A stretch of DNA of 64,000 nucleotides from Pseudomonas putida (GTDB lineage Bacteria; Pseudomonadota; Gammaproteobacteria; Pseudomonadales; Pseudomonadaceae): the NCBI GenBank assembly GCA_041879295.1, contig CP047152.1:1431501-1495500 (forward strand). Reading direction: 5' to 3'. Under the pieces are notes generated by a model, which was not told the origin of the DNA, did no database searches, and saw only the letters and a program-made list of their open reading frames with translations. Both the position numbers and the translations under genes were made by a program. Shown one piece after another: positions 42,775 through 52,829 of the stretch. Within the stretch, counting starts at the first letter, position 1; every line of letters begins with the position of its first letter.

Positions 42775-43953
42775 TCACTTGGACAGGTAGCGCATCCCTT
42801 CCTCCAACCCTTGCAGGGTCAGCGGATACATCTTGTCCTCGATCAGGTCCCGCACCAGATGGGTCGACGCGGTGTATTCCCAGGCCTGCTTGGGGTAAGG
42901 GTTGATCCAGATGATTTTCTTGAATTTTTCCATGAAGCGCTGGATCCACACATACCCGGCTTCTTCGTTCCAATGCTCCACGCTGCCGCCTGGCTGGGTG
43001 ATCTCGTAGGGCGCCATGGCCGCGTCACCGACGAACACCACCTTGTAGTCATCACCATACTTGTGCAGCAGGTCGAAGGTGGAAAAACGCTCTGACGTGC
43101 GGCGCAGGTTGTTCTTCCACACCGATTCATAAACGCAATTGTGGAAGTAGTAATACTCCAGGTGCTTGAACTCGGTCTTGCAGGCCGAGAACAGCTCTTC
43201 GCAGACTTTGACGTGCGCATCCATCGAGCCGCCAATGTCGAACAGCAACAGCAGCTTCACGGTGTTGCGCCGCTCAGGGCGCATCTGGATGTTCAGCAAC
43301 CCGGCATCACGCGCGGTATGGTCGATGGTACCGTCAATGTCCAGCTCTTCGGCGGCGCCTTCGCGGGCGAACTTGCGCAGCCGGCGCAGGGCCAGCTTGA
43401 TGTTGCGGGTGCCAAGCTCGACCTGGTCGTCGAGGTTCTTGTACTCGCGTTGGTCCCAGACTTTTACCGCCTTGCCCTGACGCTTGCCGGCGTCACCGAC
43501 GCGGATACCCTCGGGGTTGAAACCGCCCGAGCCGAATGGGCTGGTGCCACCGGTACCAATCCACTTGTTGCCGCCAGCGTGGCGTTCCTTTTGCTCTTCG
43601 AGGCGTTTCTTGAAGGCCTCGATAAGCTTGTCCAGGCCGCCCAGCGACTGGATTTGCGCGCGCTCTTCATCGGTCAGCGAGCGCTCGAACTCTTTACGCA
43701 GCCAGTCTTCGGGGATCAGCGCCTCAATGTGCCGGTCGAGGTTTTCCAGGCCCTTGAAATAGGCTGCGAAGGCCCGGTCGAACTTGTCGAAGTGGCGTTC
43801 GTCCTTTACCAGGATGGCGCGGGCGAGGTAGTAGAACTCGTCCATGTCGGCAAACACCACGCGCTTTTGCAAGGCCTGGTGCAGGTCGAGCAGCTCACGC
43901 ACCGAGACCGGCACCTTGGCCGCACGCATCTCATTGAACAGATTGAGCAGCAT
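42775..43953 (-). CDS. VWA (CoxE-like) protein
   Basis: A 392-residue protein with a C-terminal von Willebrand A/CoxE-type domain. The metal-site motif reads LLLLFDIGGSMDAH near residue 240, a DxGGS variant of DxSxS seen in this subfamily. The N-terminal 150 residues are helical and charged. Starts 13 nt after the MoxR-type ATPase gene in the same operon. MoxR-VWA pairs act as chaperones that insert metals or remodel protein complexes; the client here is unknown. Confidence 0.9.
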   Translation of the reverse strand: MLLNLFNEMRAAKVPVSVRELLDLHQALQKRVVFADMDEFYYLARAILVKDERHFDKFDRAFAAYFKGLENLDRHIEALIPEDWLRKEFERSLTDEERAQIQSLGGLDKLIEAFKKRLEEQKERHAGGNKWIGTGGTSPFGSGGFNPEGIRVGDAGKRQGKAVKVWDQREYKNLDDQVELGTRNIKLALRRLRKFAREGAAEELDIDGTIDHTARDAGLLNIQMRPERRNTVKLLLLFDIGGSMDAHVKVCEELFSACKTEFKHLEYYYFHNCVYESVWKNNLRRTSERFSTFDLLHKYGDDYKVVFVGDAAMAPYEITQPGGSVEHWNEEAGYVWIQRFMEKFKKIIWINPYPKQAWEYTASTHLVRDLIEDKMYPLTLQGLEEGMRYLSK

Positions 43954-43966
43954 GGCCCTGCTCCTG

Positions 43967-44812
43967 TCAGCGGTTGCCGCGCCGGCTCATGAAGGCCAGG
44001 CGCTCGAGCAGTTGTACATCCTGCTCGTTTTTTACCAGCGCACCGGCCAGCGGCGGGATGGCCTTGGTCGGGTCGCGTTCGCGCAGCACCGCTTCACCGA
44101 TATTGTCGGCCATCAGCAGCTTGAGCCAGTCGACCAGCTCGGAGGTGGACGGCTTTTTCTTCAGGCCCGGCACCTTGCGTACGTCGAAGAACACATCCAG
44201 CGCCTCACTGACCAGCGACTGGCTGATATTCGGGTAGTGCACGTCGACAATCTGCTGCAGGGTAGTGCGGTCGGGGAAGGCGATGTAGTGGAAGAAGCAG
44301 CGGCGCAGGAAGGCGTCCGGCAGCTCTTTTTCGTTGTTCGAGGTAATGATGATGATCGGACGCTGTCTGGCCTTGATGGTCTCGTCGATTTCGTAGACGT
44401 AGAACTCCATCTTGTCGAGTTCTTGCAGCAGGTCGTTAGGGAATTCGATATCGGCCTTGTCGATTTCGTCGATCAGCAGGATGACCCGCTCGTCGGCCTC
44501 GAAGGCCTCCCAGAGCTTGCCCTTTTTCAGGTAGTTGCGCACATCGTGCACCTTGTCCACGCCCAGCTGCGAATCACGCAGGCGGCTGACTGCGTCGTAC
44601 TCGTAAAGCCCCTGGTGGGCCTTCGTGGTGGACTTGATGTGCCAGGTGATCAGGCGCGCCCCGAACGAAGCCGCCAACTGCTCGGCGAGCATGGTTTTGC
44701 CGGTGCCTGGTTCGCCCTTGACCAACAGCGGGCGTTCGAGGGTAATGGCCGCGTTTACCGCCAGTTTCAAGTCGTCTGTGGCGACGTAGTCGCGGGTGCC
44801 TTCGAACTTCAT
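43967..44812 (-). CDS. MoxR family AAA+ ATPase
   Basis: A 281-residue AAA+ ATPase of the MoxR/CoxD type. Walker A is VKGEPGTGKTML (residues 31-42) and Walker B is RVILLIDEIDKADIEFPND near residues 110-125, followed by a sensor segment IIITSNNEKELPDAFLRRCF. Paired with the VWA gene downstream; together they should form a chaperone of the MoxR-VWA type. Confidence 0.95.
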   Translation of the reverse strand: MKFEGTRDYVATDDLKLAVNAAITLERPLLVKGEPGTGKTMLAEQLAASFGARLITWHIKSTTKAHQGLYEYDAVSRLRDSQLGVDKVHDVRNYLKKGKLWEAFEADERVILLIDEIDKADIEFPNDLLQELDKMEFYVYEIDETIKARQRPIIIITSNNEKELPDAFLRRCFFHYIAFPDRTTLQQIVDVHYPNISQSLVSEALDVFFDVRKVPGLKKKPSTSELVDWLKLLMADNIGEAVLRERDPTKAIPPLAGALVKNEQDVQLLERLAFMSRRGNR

Positions 44813-44931
44813 GGGGGCTGTCCTCTGCTTTAGCCTGTATTGGTCTTGATTTGTTAGCGACTATAACGCGGGGCCAGGCGACTGAAAACGCGGACCGGGT
44901 ATTCAGTCCCTGAATGCCCCGTCACGCTGTC

Positions 44932-46005
44932 TCAGTCAGACTTCGGCGCTGGCTGCTCATAACGCGCATTGAATGCCTGGATAAACCCGTTACGGAGGAT
45001 CTGCAAGAACGCTTCGAAGGCACTGATATCCTGTTGGCGCACACTGCCACTGAGTTCCACCCGGGTAGCGAACTGGTTTTTCGGCTGGTTCTTAAGCACC
45101 GTCTCGGTCGCACCCACCAAGGCCTCCCACACCGAGCGGAAGAAACCCTTGTCCTTTTCCTCGACGTCCTGTTGCCAGTCGAACACGTCGACATCGCGCA
45201 GCAGCGGTTTTATATAGCCGTTCAGCCGGCCGTTTTCTGCCTGGGCCTCGATGACCACGTCACCGTGCCCGGCATTGAAGTCGAATTTGCCGTAGGCGCT
45301 GGCAAAGTCATTCAGCTTGCGCAGCTCGATGCCGGTGGCGCGAAGCCTGAATTCGAAGTCATCGAAATCACTGAACGGGTCGAAGGTGGCACGGCTTTCT
45401 ACCTTTGCATCCCCCGCGATCAACGCCGTACCTTCGAAACTGGCATCGCGACGGCCTTTCTGGTCGCGCACATTGGTCAAGTTGTGGATGCTGGCATTCA
45501 ACCGGGTGGCCTTCAGGTCGACCGGTGGCTTGGAGTTGAAGTTACGGAACGTCAGCACGCCGTTGTCGATACGCACCTCGTTGAGGGTGATGGGCAGGAG
45601 TTTTTCCAGCTGTTGGCGCCAGTCGGTACCTTGACCGGTCTGCGATGCCTGTTTGCTACCACCGTCGACAAAGTTCAGTTCGGGGTGCACGAACGTCACC
45701 TCCGCTACCACTGCCTTGTCGTACCACAACGAACGCCAGCTCACCGAAAGGTCGATCAGTGGGGCCTCGAGAAGCGGTACGGGCACCTTGCCGGTGATCT
45801 TGACGATCCTCAGCCCATTGATCTGATAGGCGCCGCGCCACCAGGCCAGGTCCACATCGGCTACCTGGCCGCGGTAGTCACCCATGTCGGCCAGCTTGTT
45901 GTTGAGGTAGTCGCGCACCAGGTAGGGCAGGGCCAGGTGCAGCGCCACCAGCAGTGCGATCAGGCTGGCCAGGCCGACCAGCGGCCAGCGATAGCGGGCT
46001 TTCAT
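44932..46005 (-). CDS. DUF748/AsmA-like membrane-anchored protein
   Basis: A 357-residue protein with one N-terminal transmembrane segment (WPLVGLASLIALLVALHLALPYLV) and a periplasmic DUF748-type body (NVRIDNGVLTFRNFNSKPPVDL is typical). Such AsmA-like proteins are repeat beta-groove proteins tied to envelope lipid handling. GGAG lies 9 nt upstream of 46005; the upstream extension is not used. Divergent from cysK. Confidence 0.82.
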   Translation of the reverse strand: MKARYRWPLVGLASLIALLVALHLALPYLVRDYLNNKLADMGDYRGQVADVDLAWWRGAYQINGLRIVKITGKVPVPLLEAPLIDLSVSWRSLWYDKAVVAEVTFVHPELNFVDGGSKQASQTGQGTDWRQQLEKLLPITLNEVRIDNGVLTFRNFNSKPPVDLKATRLNASIHNLTNVRDQKGRRDASFEGTALIAGDAKVESRATFDPFSDFDDFEFRLRATGIELRKLNDFASAYGKFDFNAGHGDVVIEAQAENGRLNGYIKPLLRDVDVFDWQQDVEEKDKGFFRSVWEALVGATETVLKNQPKNQFATRVELSGSVRQQDISAFEAFLQILRNGFIQAFNARYEQPAPKSD

Positions 46006-46137
46006 GAGGCGGTCTCCAAGGCAGGATGTGCGGTTGACCGCACCGCGGCGGGCTGAGTTCGAACAGGCTTTACGGGCCACTGCCGCGGGCTTACCCTTGA
46101 GGCATTTCCCTGCTTTTTCATGCCAAGGACCCCTGCC

Positions 46138-47112
46138 ATGAGCCGTATCTTTGCAGACAACGCCCACTCCATCGGTAACACGCCGCTGGTGCAGATCAAC
46201 CGCATCGCCCCGCGCGGCGTGACCATCCTGGCCAAGATCGAAGGGCGCAACCCGGGTTATTCGGTCAAATGCCGCATTGGTGCGAACATGGTCTGGGACG
46301 CCGAGAGCAGCGGCAAGCTCAAGCCGGGCATGACCATCGTCGAGCCCACCTCGGGCAACACCGGTATCGGCCTGGCCTTCGTCGCCGCTGCCCGCGGCTA
46401 CAAGCTGATGCTGACCATGCCCGCCTCGATGAGCCTGGAGCGCCGCAAGGTGCTCAAGGCACTAGGCGCCGAGCTGGTGTTGACCGATCCGGCCAAGGGC
46501 ATGAAGGGCGCTATCGAGAAGGCCAACGAAATCGTCGCCTCCGACCCGGAGCAGTACTTCTTGCCGGGCCAGTTCGAAAACCCGGCCAACCCGGCCATTC
46601 ACGAAAAAACCACTGGCCCGGAGATCTGGAACGACACTGACGGCGCAGTCGACGTGCTGGTGGCGGGCGTGGGCACTGGCGGCACCATCACCGGCGTGTC
46701 GCGTTACATCAAGCATACCCAGGGCAAGGCCATCCTGTCGGTGGCTGTGGAGCCCGTGGCATCGCCACTGATCAGCCAGACCCTGGCCGGTGAAGAACTC
46801 AAGCCCAGCCCGCACAAAATCCAGGGCATCGGCGCCGGCTTCGTGCCGAAAAACCTCGACCTGTCGATCGTCGACCAGGTGGAGACGGTGACCGACGAAG
46901 AGTCCAAGGCCATGGCTATTCGCCTGATGCAGGAAGAGGGCATCCTTTGCGGTATTTCCTGCGGTGCGGCAATGGCGGCGGCGGTGCGCCTGGCCGAAAA
47001 ACCGGAAATGCAGGGTAAGACCATCGTCGTAATCCTGCCCGACTCGGGCGAGCGATATCTGTCGAGCATGCTGTTCAGCGACATGTTCAGCGAGCAGGAA
47101 AACCAACAGTAA
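46138..47112 (+). CDS. cysK: Cysteine synthase A
   Basis: A 324-residue O-acetylserine sulfhydrylase, which makes cysteine from O-acetylserine and sulfide. The PLP Lys is Lys44 ([14 protein letters not shown]), [11 protein letters not shown] is the substrate loop, and [15 protein letters not shown] binds the PLP phosphate. It follows an AAGGA site 9 nt from ATG 46138; ATG 46120 is upstream in frame. Fold type II, cytosolic. The downstream lpxO gene is separated by 173 nt with a hairpin. Confidence 0.97.
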   Translation: MSRIFADNAHSIGNTPLVQINRIAPRGVTILAKIEGRNPGYSVKCRIGANMVWDAESSGKLKPGMTIVEPTSGNTGIGLAFVAAARGYKLMLTMPASMSLERRKVLKALGAELVLTDPAKGMKGAIEKANEIVASDPEQYFLPGQFENPANPAIHEKTTGPEIWNDTDGAVDVLVAGVGTGGTITGVSRYIKHTQGKAILSVAVEPVASPLISQTLAGEELKPSPHKIQGIGAGFVPKNLDLSIVDQVETVTDEESKAMAIRLMQEEGILCGISCGAAMAAAVRLAEKPEMQGKTIVVILPDSGERYLSSMLFSDMFSEQENQQ

Positions 47113-47177
47113 TCGGCCTTGCCGCTGATCCGGCGCAACAATCGGCGGCCTGGTTTATTGCAGAATCTTCATGAATG

Positions 47178-47214
47178 CGATCCCGCCCGGGTTGTTTTTA
47201 CCGCGGCGGGATCG
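47178..47214 (+). other. Strong hairpin between cysK and lpxO
   Basis: CGATCCCGCC at 47178-47187 pairs perfectly with GGCGGGATCG at 47205-47214. Only gttta follows, so it is not a classic terminator; it may be a Rho-independent terminator with a poor T tract or an mRNA structure ahead of lpxO. I see no gene in 47113-47285. Confidence 0.5.
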
Positions 47215-47285
47215 GTTTATGATGGCAGGATGATTTTCTGGAGAGCAGGCAGCGCAGCCCTGGCTCTTCCCCAAGGAGTGAAAGC

Positions 47286-48221
47286 ATGACCTTTTCCTTT
47301 GCAGCCAAGGCGGGTGTCTTGCTGGTGTTTTTCGGCAGCGTGCTGTTCGTGCACCTGCGCGGCAAGGCCCGCCTGCCGGTGTTGCGCCAGTTCGTCAACC
47401 ATTCGGCGCTGTTCGCCCCCTACAACGCGTTGATGTACCTGTTTTCCGGCGTGCCGTCCAAGCCCTATCTGGACCGTCAGCGCTTCCCGGAGCTGGACGT
47501 GCTGAAGGACAACTGGCAGGAAATCCGCGAAGAGGCCATGCGCCTGTTCGACGAAGGCTATATCCGTGCCGCCGAGAAAGATAACGACGCCGGCTTTGGT
47601 TCGTTCTTCAAGAAGGGCTGGAAGCGCTTTTACCTGAAGTGGTACGACAAACCGCTGCCTTCGGCGCAAACCCTGTGCCCGCGCACTGTCGAGCTGGTCA
47701 GCAGCATCCCCAATGTGAAGGGCGCAATGTTCGCCCTGCTGCCCGGCGGCAGCCACCTGAACCCGCACCGCGACCCGTTCGCAGGTTCGCTGCGTTATCA
47801 CCTGGGGCTGTCCACGCCGAACTCCGACGCATGCCGCATCTACGTGGACGGTGAGCAGTACGCCTGGCGTGATGGCGAAGACGTGATGTTCGATGAAACC
47901 TATGTGCACTGGGTCAAGAACGAAACCGACGTAACCCGCGTGATCCTGTTCTGCGACATCGAGCGCCCGCTGAGTAGCCCGTTGATGACGCGTATCAACC
48001 GTAAGGTCAGTGCCTTCCTCGGCCGCGCCACCGCGCCGCAGAACACCGACGAAGAGCGCGTGGGTGGGATCAACCAGGCGTACGCCTGGAGCAAGCGCTT
48101 CAGCAACAAGATCAGCAGCCATGTGAAGCAGTTCAAGCGCGCCAACCCCAAGGCTTACCGTGTGCTGCGGCCGGTACTGGCGGTGGTGGTGGCGTATCTG
48201 CTGTATCGCTGGTTGTTCTGA
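47286..48221 (+). CDS. lpxO: Lipid A 2-hydroxylase LpxO
   Basis: A 311-residue Fe(II)/2-oxoglutarate dioxygenase that 2-hydroxylates a fatty acyl chain of lipid A, using O2. N-terminal (residues 8-22) and C-terminal hydrophobic segments anchor it to the inner membrane. Iron ligands are His161 and Asp163 (NPHRDPF) and His208 (DETYVHWVKN); Arg near RVILFCDIERP should bind 2-oxoglutarate. AAGGAG site before the ATG at 47286. Together with the eptA-type gene it shows this region holds two lipid A modifying enzymes. Confidence 0.93.
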   Translation: MTFSFAAKAGVLLVFFGSVLFVHLRGKARLPVLRQFVNHSALFAPYNALMYLFSGVPSKPYLDRQRFPELDVLKDNWQEIREEAMRLFDEGYIRAAEKDNDAGFGSFFKKGWKRFYLKWYDKPLPSAQTLCPRTVELVSSIPNVKGAMFALLPGGSHLNPHRDPFAGSLRYHLGLSTPNSDACRIYVDGEQYAWRDGEDVMFDETYVHWVKNETDVTRVILFCDIERPLSSPLMTRINRKVSAFLGRATAPQNTDEERVGGINQAYAWSKRFSNKISSHVKQFKRANPKAYRVLRPVLAVVVAYLLYRWLF

Positions 48222-48236
48222 TTTTTGTAGTTTGTT

Positions 48237-48333
48237 CGGGCCTCTTCGCGGGGCCAAGCCCGCTTCCACAAGAGCATCACCCTCCTTGAAGGATGAGCAG
48301 AGCCTGTGAAAGCAGGCTTGTGCCGCGAAGAAT
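48237..48333. repeat. REP pair, degenerate
   Basis: cgggcctcttcgcggggccaagcccgc and a more diverged partner (cctgtgaaagcaggcttgtgccgcgaaga) after lpxO. Confidence 0.65.
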
Positions 48334-48378
48334 CACTCGCTATATTCCAGAACATTCACTTCTTCAAAGACCGCTGTC

Positions 48379-48540
48379 ATGCCTGCCATTCCTTCCACCA
48401 CACGCTTTGCCATCGCGCCAGTCGCGGGCATGGTCGTGCGTGGTAGCCAGCAGCCGGTCATGATCTGTCACTCCCCACCACCTGTCAGTGGCGTCGTAGG
48501 CGGCGTAGCTCCGCCTCATTGCGTGGTTGTGCTGGGCTGA
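48379..48540 (+). CDS. Possible small leader ORF upstream of EamA gene
   Basis: ATG 48379 to TGA 48540, 53 codons (MPAIPSTTRFAIAPVAGM...). It uses host-like codons and lies 118 nt ahead of an EamA exporter, in a 436-nt gap. The last third of the ORF has a gc-rich hairpin (ggcggcgtagctccgcc). I see no good ribosome site and no family match. It might be a regulatory leader peptide or a decayed gene; chance is quite possible. Confidence 0.25.
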   Translation: MPAIPSTTRFAIAPVAGMVVRGSQQPVMICHSPPPVSGVVGGVAPPHCVVVLG

Positions 48541-48657
48541 TCGGCTTCGTGCCGCAACCCTTCGCACGCGCAACCTACTGAACACGGTCGGCCACTTCTC
48601 ACGTCGAAGCGCACGCCGTCCGTTTGGCTTATCTGCCTACTAATCAGGTGGCAATTC

Positions 48658-49539
48658 ATGTCTGTCTTTACCAAAGCGTCCGTGGCCTCTGCGGCCACTA
48701 CCTGCCTGTTCGTCCTGCTGTGGAGCAGCGGGGCGATCGTCTCCAAACTTGGCCTGGCGCATGCCAGCCCGTTCGCCTTTCTGCTGTTGCGCTCGGCGCT
48801 GGCCCTGGCTGGCCTGTTGCTGATCGGCCCGTTGCTAGGGCTGCGCTGGCCGCGTACTCGCGGTAGCATTCTGCGCGCCCTGGGTACAGGCTGTGTGCTG
48901 CTCGGTGCCTATCAGATCTTCTATCTGTTGGCGCTTGATACCCATGTCACCCCTGGTGTCATGGCGACGGTGATGGGCGTCCAACCGATCCTCACCGTGG
49001 TGCTGATGGAGCGCCAGCGTTCCTGGAGCCGTTTGTTCGGCCTGGGTTTGGGGCTGGGCGGCTTGATCATGGTGGTCTACCAGGGCATCAACCTGGGCGG
49101 GGTATCGCTGGCGGGGATGCTGTTCGCCCTGCTGGCGCTGGTCAGCATGACCTTTGGCTCGATCCTGCAGAAGCGCATTACCGACAACCCCATGGGCACA
49201 CTGCCGCTGCAGTACCTGGCCGGCTTTGCCATGTGCGCGCTGTTCGCACCTTTGCAACCGCTCCATGTCGAGTGGACCGGCGGCTTCGTCGGTGCGCTGC
49301 TGTGGATGGGCCTGGTGGTCTCGCTGCTGGCAACCTTGCTGCTGTACCGGCTGATCGCCAAGGGCAATCTGGTCAATGTCACCAGCCTGTTCTACCTGGT
49401 GCCGGCAGTGACTGCAGTGATGGACTTGCTGATCTTCGGTAATCGCCTGGCGCCGCTAAGCTTGCTGGGCATGGGGCTGATCGTTGTTGGGCTGCTGTTC
49501 GTGTTTCGCAAGCCCGCGGCGCGCCTGGCGGAAGCGTAG
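48658..49539 (+). CDS. EamA/DMT family exporter
   Basis: A 293-residue drug/metabolite transporter with ten hydrophobic segments and two EamA repeats (residues about 10-140 and 155-285; LLWSSGAIVSKLGLAHASPF and GSILQKRITDNPMGTLPLQY). Such proteins often export amino acids or metabolites; the substrate is unknown. AGGTGG sits upstream of the start. The long leader of this gene may carry control elements. Confidence 0.9.
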   Translation: MSVFTKASVASAATTCLFVLLWSSGAIVSKLGLAHASPFAFLLLRSALALAGLLLIGPLLGLRWPRTRGSILRALGTGCVLLGAYQIFYLLALDTHVTPGVMATVMGVQPILTVVLMERQRSWSRLFGLGLGLGGLIMVVYQGINLGGVSLAGMLFALLALVSMTFGSILQKRITDNPMGTLPLQYLAGFAMCALFAPLQPLHVEWTGGFVGALLWMGLVVSLLATLLLYRLIAKGNLVNVTSLFYLVPAVTAVMDLLIFGNRLAPLSLLGMGLIVVGLLFVFRKPAARLAEA

Positions 49540-49542
49540 GCC

Positions 49543-50001
49543 CTAGCGGAATTCTTCGGGGATGGCGTGGCGCAACACGCCTTCCTCGAAGTCCAGCAGG
49601 CCGGCTTCGCGCTGGGTGAGCAGGTAGTAGAGCAGGGTGTCGAGCGAGCGTTGCGGCGGGACCTCGACCGCCAGCATCTTCACTGCTTGCTCGGTTTCAC
49701 AGGCACAGCCGAAATCCAGCAATGCCGCACGTACCTGGTCGAGGGTTTCCGGAGGTTTGACGACCACCCGGAACACCGAGCTACCGCTGCTGTGGCGCAG
49801 TTCTGCGAACCAAGTTTCGCCTTCTTCCTCACGTGTGTCGATCACGTCGCCCGGGGCGATGCCATAGACATGGAAGGGGATGTTGTCGACGGCATAGCCG
49901 CCTTCTACGGCCTTGGCCCACAGCCCCTCGACCGAAGCCGGTGGGTAGCCGTTCTCGTCCTGTTCCAGGCGGAACAAAACCTTTTTGTACGCGCTGTTCA
50001 T
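49543..50001 (-). CDS. DUF4265 domain protein
   Basis: A 152-residue cytosolic protein with a DUF4265 domain (KVLFRLEQDENGYPPASVEGLWAK, DNIPFHVYGIAPGDVIDTREEEGETWFAEL). The role is unknown. Start MNSAYKKV at 50001; a longer frame lacks similarity. It sits 13 nt after a convergent-facing EamA gene's stop in the same direction, so the two form an operon. Its stop nearly touches the convergent EamA gene. Confidence 0.85.
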   Translation of the reverse strand: MNSAYKKVLFRLEQDENGYPPASVEGLWAKAVEGGYAVDNIPFHVYGIAPGDVIDTREEEGETWFAELRHSSGSSVFRVVVKPPETLDQVRAALLDFGCACETEQAVKMLAVEVPPQRSLDTLLYYLLTQREAGLLDFEEGVLRHAIPEEFR

Positions 50002-50014
50002 GCAGTACTCCGCT

Positions 50015-50890
50015 TCAGTTGCGCGCCGGGCGCAGCACCAGCCACAAGGCCAGGCCAATCAGCAGGCCGCCGTATAGGTGCGCCATCGACAATGGCTCAT
50101 TCAGCAGCCATGCACCCCACAATACGCCGAATACCGGGATCAGGAACGTTACGGTGCTGGCTTTTACCGGGCCGATTTCCTCGAGCAGGCGGAAGTAAAG
50201 AATGTAGGCGAATGCCGTGCACAGCAGCCCCAGGCCCAGCAACGACAACCACACGTCCCAACCCCCCCAGCTGGCGGGCGGCTGGGAGAGTGCGCTCCAG
50301 CCGAACAGCGGGGTCAGCATCAGTGTGGCGCCGAGCATGCTACCCAGGGCGGAAAGACGGCTGTCCAGGCCGCTGATCCAGCGGCGGGCGAGGAACCCGG
50401 CAAAGCCGTAGCAGGTAGTGGCCGCCAGGCAGGCGAGGGCGCCTTGCAGCAGGGCCATGTCCAGTGCCACCGGGCCGGCGCCGCTGAGGATGCCGACGCC
50501 GAACAGGCCAAGGAAGATGCCGCAGAGTTTGGCCAGGGTCATTGGCTCGCGGAAGAACAGTACGCCGACCAGCACGCCCATCAACGGGGTGGTGGCGTTG
50601 AAGATCGCCGAATAGCCGGCCGGCAGCACCTGGGCCGCCACCGAGTAGAAGGTGGCGGGGATGCCGGAGTTGATCATGCCCAGCACCAGGCAGGCACCGA
50701 GCTTACCCTGGAAGTCCCAGCGCACCCGGGCGGCGGCGAGTAGCACGATCAGGCCCAGGCAGGCGATGGACACCCGGAAGAACGCGGTCGGCACCGTGCC
50801 CAGTTCGGGGGCGATGATGCGCATGAACAGGAAACTCGCTCCCCAGACGGCGGCAAGGGTCAGCAGGCGGGCTAGGGCGATGGGGCTCAC
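50015..50890 (-). CDS. EamA/DMT family transporter
   Basis: A 291-residue DMT transporter with ten hydrophobic segments and two EamA repeats (ALARLLTLAAVWGASFLFMRI; ALACLAATTCYGFAGFLARRW). GTG start at 50890 chosen for GGAG 6 nt upstream. Substrate unknown. Note that a second, unrelated EamA gene lies 1.4 kb away on the other strand; they are not close copies. Confidence 0.9.
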   Translation of the reverse strand: MSPIALARLLTLAAVWGASFLFMRIIAPELGTVPTAFFRVSIACLGLIVLLAAARVRWDFQGKLGACLVLGMINSGIPATFYSVAAQVLPAGYSAIFNATTPLMGVLVGVLFFREPMTLAKLCGIFLGLFGVGILSGAGPVALDMALLQGALACLAATTCYGFAGFLARRWISGLDSRLSALGSMLGATLMLTPLFGWSALSQPPASWGGWDVWLSLLGLGLLCTAFAYILYFRLLEEIGPVKASTVTFLIPVFGVLWGAWLLNEPLSMAHLYGGLLIGLALWLVLRPARN

Positions 50891-51094
50891 AACGGTCTCC
50901 GAAGGCAAGGCAGGGGCGCGAGTGTACGCCAGGGGGCGGGGGGATTCTTGTGCTTTCTTGCTGTGTAATTCCTCTCGGGCTGCGGGGCTCTGGGCAAGGC
51001 AGGTGCAACTACAGCTCGGGGCTTCAATGGCAGTAACCCATGAAGCCAAGGGCGGCTAAGCTCTGTACTCAATCCCAGCTCCGAGGCCCCACGC

Positions 51095-52810
51095 ATGTCC
51101 CAGCCCTGGCCCGCTGTCGAAATCGCCCGGATGATCCTCGCCGGCTTCGACGACTACCGCGATCATTTCCAGCGCATCACCCTCGGAGCCCGCAAACGCT
51201 TCGAGCAGGCGCACTGGCAGGACATTCAGCAGGCCGCCGCCGCCCGCATCAATCTCTATGAAGAGAAAGTCGCCGAAGTCAACGGCTGGCTGCGTCAGGC
51301 TTTTGCCACGGAGGTGCTGCTGGACGTGGAACAGTGGCCACTGGTGAAAAACGCCTATATCCACCTGATCGACCCACGGCTGGACGACGAGCTGGCAGAG
51401 ACCTGGTACAACTCGCTGTTTTGCAGCCTGTTCAGCCATGACCAGATCAGCGACGGCTGCATGTTCATCCACACCACCCGGCCTTCCATGCGCGGCCGCG
51501 AGCGCGTCGCGCAAACCCGTACCTATCGGCTTGACGGCAGTCTCAGGAACTTGCTGCGCGCGGTGTTCGCCGATTACCCATTCGACATGCCCTATGGCGA
51601 CCTGGAGGGCGACCTGACGCGGCTGGAAGAACAACTGCGCGAATGCCTGCCCGACTGGGTGTGCAAGGACCCGGCGCTGGCCGTGGAATTGTTTGTACCC
51701 GTGCTTTACCGCAACAAGGGGGCCTATCTGGTCGGCCGCCTGTACAACAGCGATGAACAGTGGCCGTTGGTGATTCCCTTGCTGCACCGCGAGGGCCACG
51801 GTATCGAGGCCGATGCATTGATCACCGACGAGGCCGAGGTGTCGATCATCTTTTCGTTCACCCGCTCTTACTTCATGGCCGATGTACCGGTGCCGGCCGA
51901 GTTCGTCAATTTCCTCAAGCGCATCCTTCCAGGCAAGCACATTGCCGAGCTATACACCTCGATCGGGTTCTACAAGCAGGGCAAGTCGGAGTTCTACCGC
52001 GCGCTGATCAACCACCTTGCCAGCAGTGATGACCGCTTTGTCATGGCGCCAGGGGTGCGGGGCATGGTCATGAGCGTGTTCACCTTGCCCGGCTTCAATA
52101 CGGTGTTCAAGATCATCAAGGACCGCTTTTCGCCATCGAAAACCGTGGACCGCGCCACGGTGATCGACAAGTACCGGCTGGTGAAAAGCGTCGACCGGGT
52201 GGGCCGTATGGCCGACACCCAGGAGTTTGCCGATTTTCGCTTTCCGCGCAGCAAGTTCGAGCCGGATTGCCTGGCCGAGTTGCTGGAGGTGGCACCGTCG
52301 ACGGTGGTGCTGGAGGGCGACACGGTGCTGATCCGCCACTGTTGGACCGAGCGGCGCATGACACCGTTGAACCTGTACCTGGAGCATGCCACCGAGGGCC
52401 AGGTGCTGGAGGCACTGGAGGACTACGGCCTGGCCATCAAGCAGCTGGCGGCGGCAAATATCTTCCCCGGCGACATGCTGCTGAAAAACTTTGGCGTGAC
52501 CCGCCATGGCCGGGTCGTGTTCTACGACTATGACGAAATCAGCTTCCTGACCGAGGTGAATTTCCGCCACATTCCGCCACCGCGTTACCCGGAGGACGAA
52601 ATGTCGGGCGAGCCGTGGTACTCGATAGGGCCGCATGATGTGTTCCCCGAAGAGTTTCCGCCGTTTCTGTTTGCCGATATGGGCCAGCGGCGGTTGTTCA
52701 GCCGCTTGCATGGGGAACTGTATGACGCGGACTACTGGAAGGGGCTGCAGGCGGCGATACGTGAAGGGAAAGTGATCGATGTATTTCCGTATCGGCGCAA
52801 AGCCCGGTGA
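51095..52810 (+). CDS. aceK: Isocitrate dehydrogenase kinase/phosphatase
   Basis: A 571-residue bifunctional enzyme that phosphorylates and reactivates isocitrate dehydrogenase, switching carbon between the TCA cycle and the glyoxylate shunt. The N-terminus ([32 protein letters not shown]) and the C-terminal catalytic part ([31 protein letters not shown], with the DYDE metal site) are typical. In P. putida it is not next to aceA/aceB as in E. coli. Single gene. Confidence 0.96.
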   Translation: MSQPWPAVEIARMILAGFDDYRDHFQRITLGARKRFEQAHWQDIQQAAAARINLYEEKVAEVNGWLRQAFATEVLLDVEQWPLVKNAYIHLIDPRLDDELAETWYNSLFCSLFSHDQISDGCMFIHTTRPSMRGRERVAQTRTYRLDGSLRNLLRAVFADYPFDMPYGDLEGDLTRLEEQLRECLPDWVCKDPALAVELFVPVLYRNKGAYLVGRLYNSDEQWPLVIPLLHREGHGIEADALITDEAEVSIIFSFTRSYFMADVPVPAEFVNFLKRILPGKHIAELYTSIGFYKQGKSEFYRALINHLASSDDRFVMAPGVRGMVMSVFTLPGFNTVFKIIKDRFSPSKTVDRATVIDKYRLVKSVDRVGRMADTQEFADFRFPRSKFEPDCLAELLEVAPSTVVLEGDTVLIRHCWTERRMTPLNLYLEHATEGQVLEALEDYGLAIKQLAAANIFPGDMLLKNFGVTRHGRVVFYDYDEISFLTEVNFRHIPPPRYPEDEMSGEPWYSIGPHDVFPEEFPPFLFADMGQRRLFSRLHGELYDADYWKGLQAAIREGKVIDVFPYRRKAR

Positions 52811-52829
52811 GTCAGGTCGAGCAGGCCTG

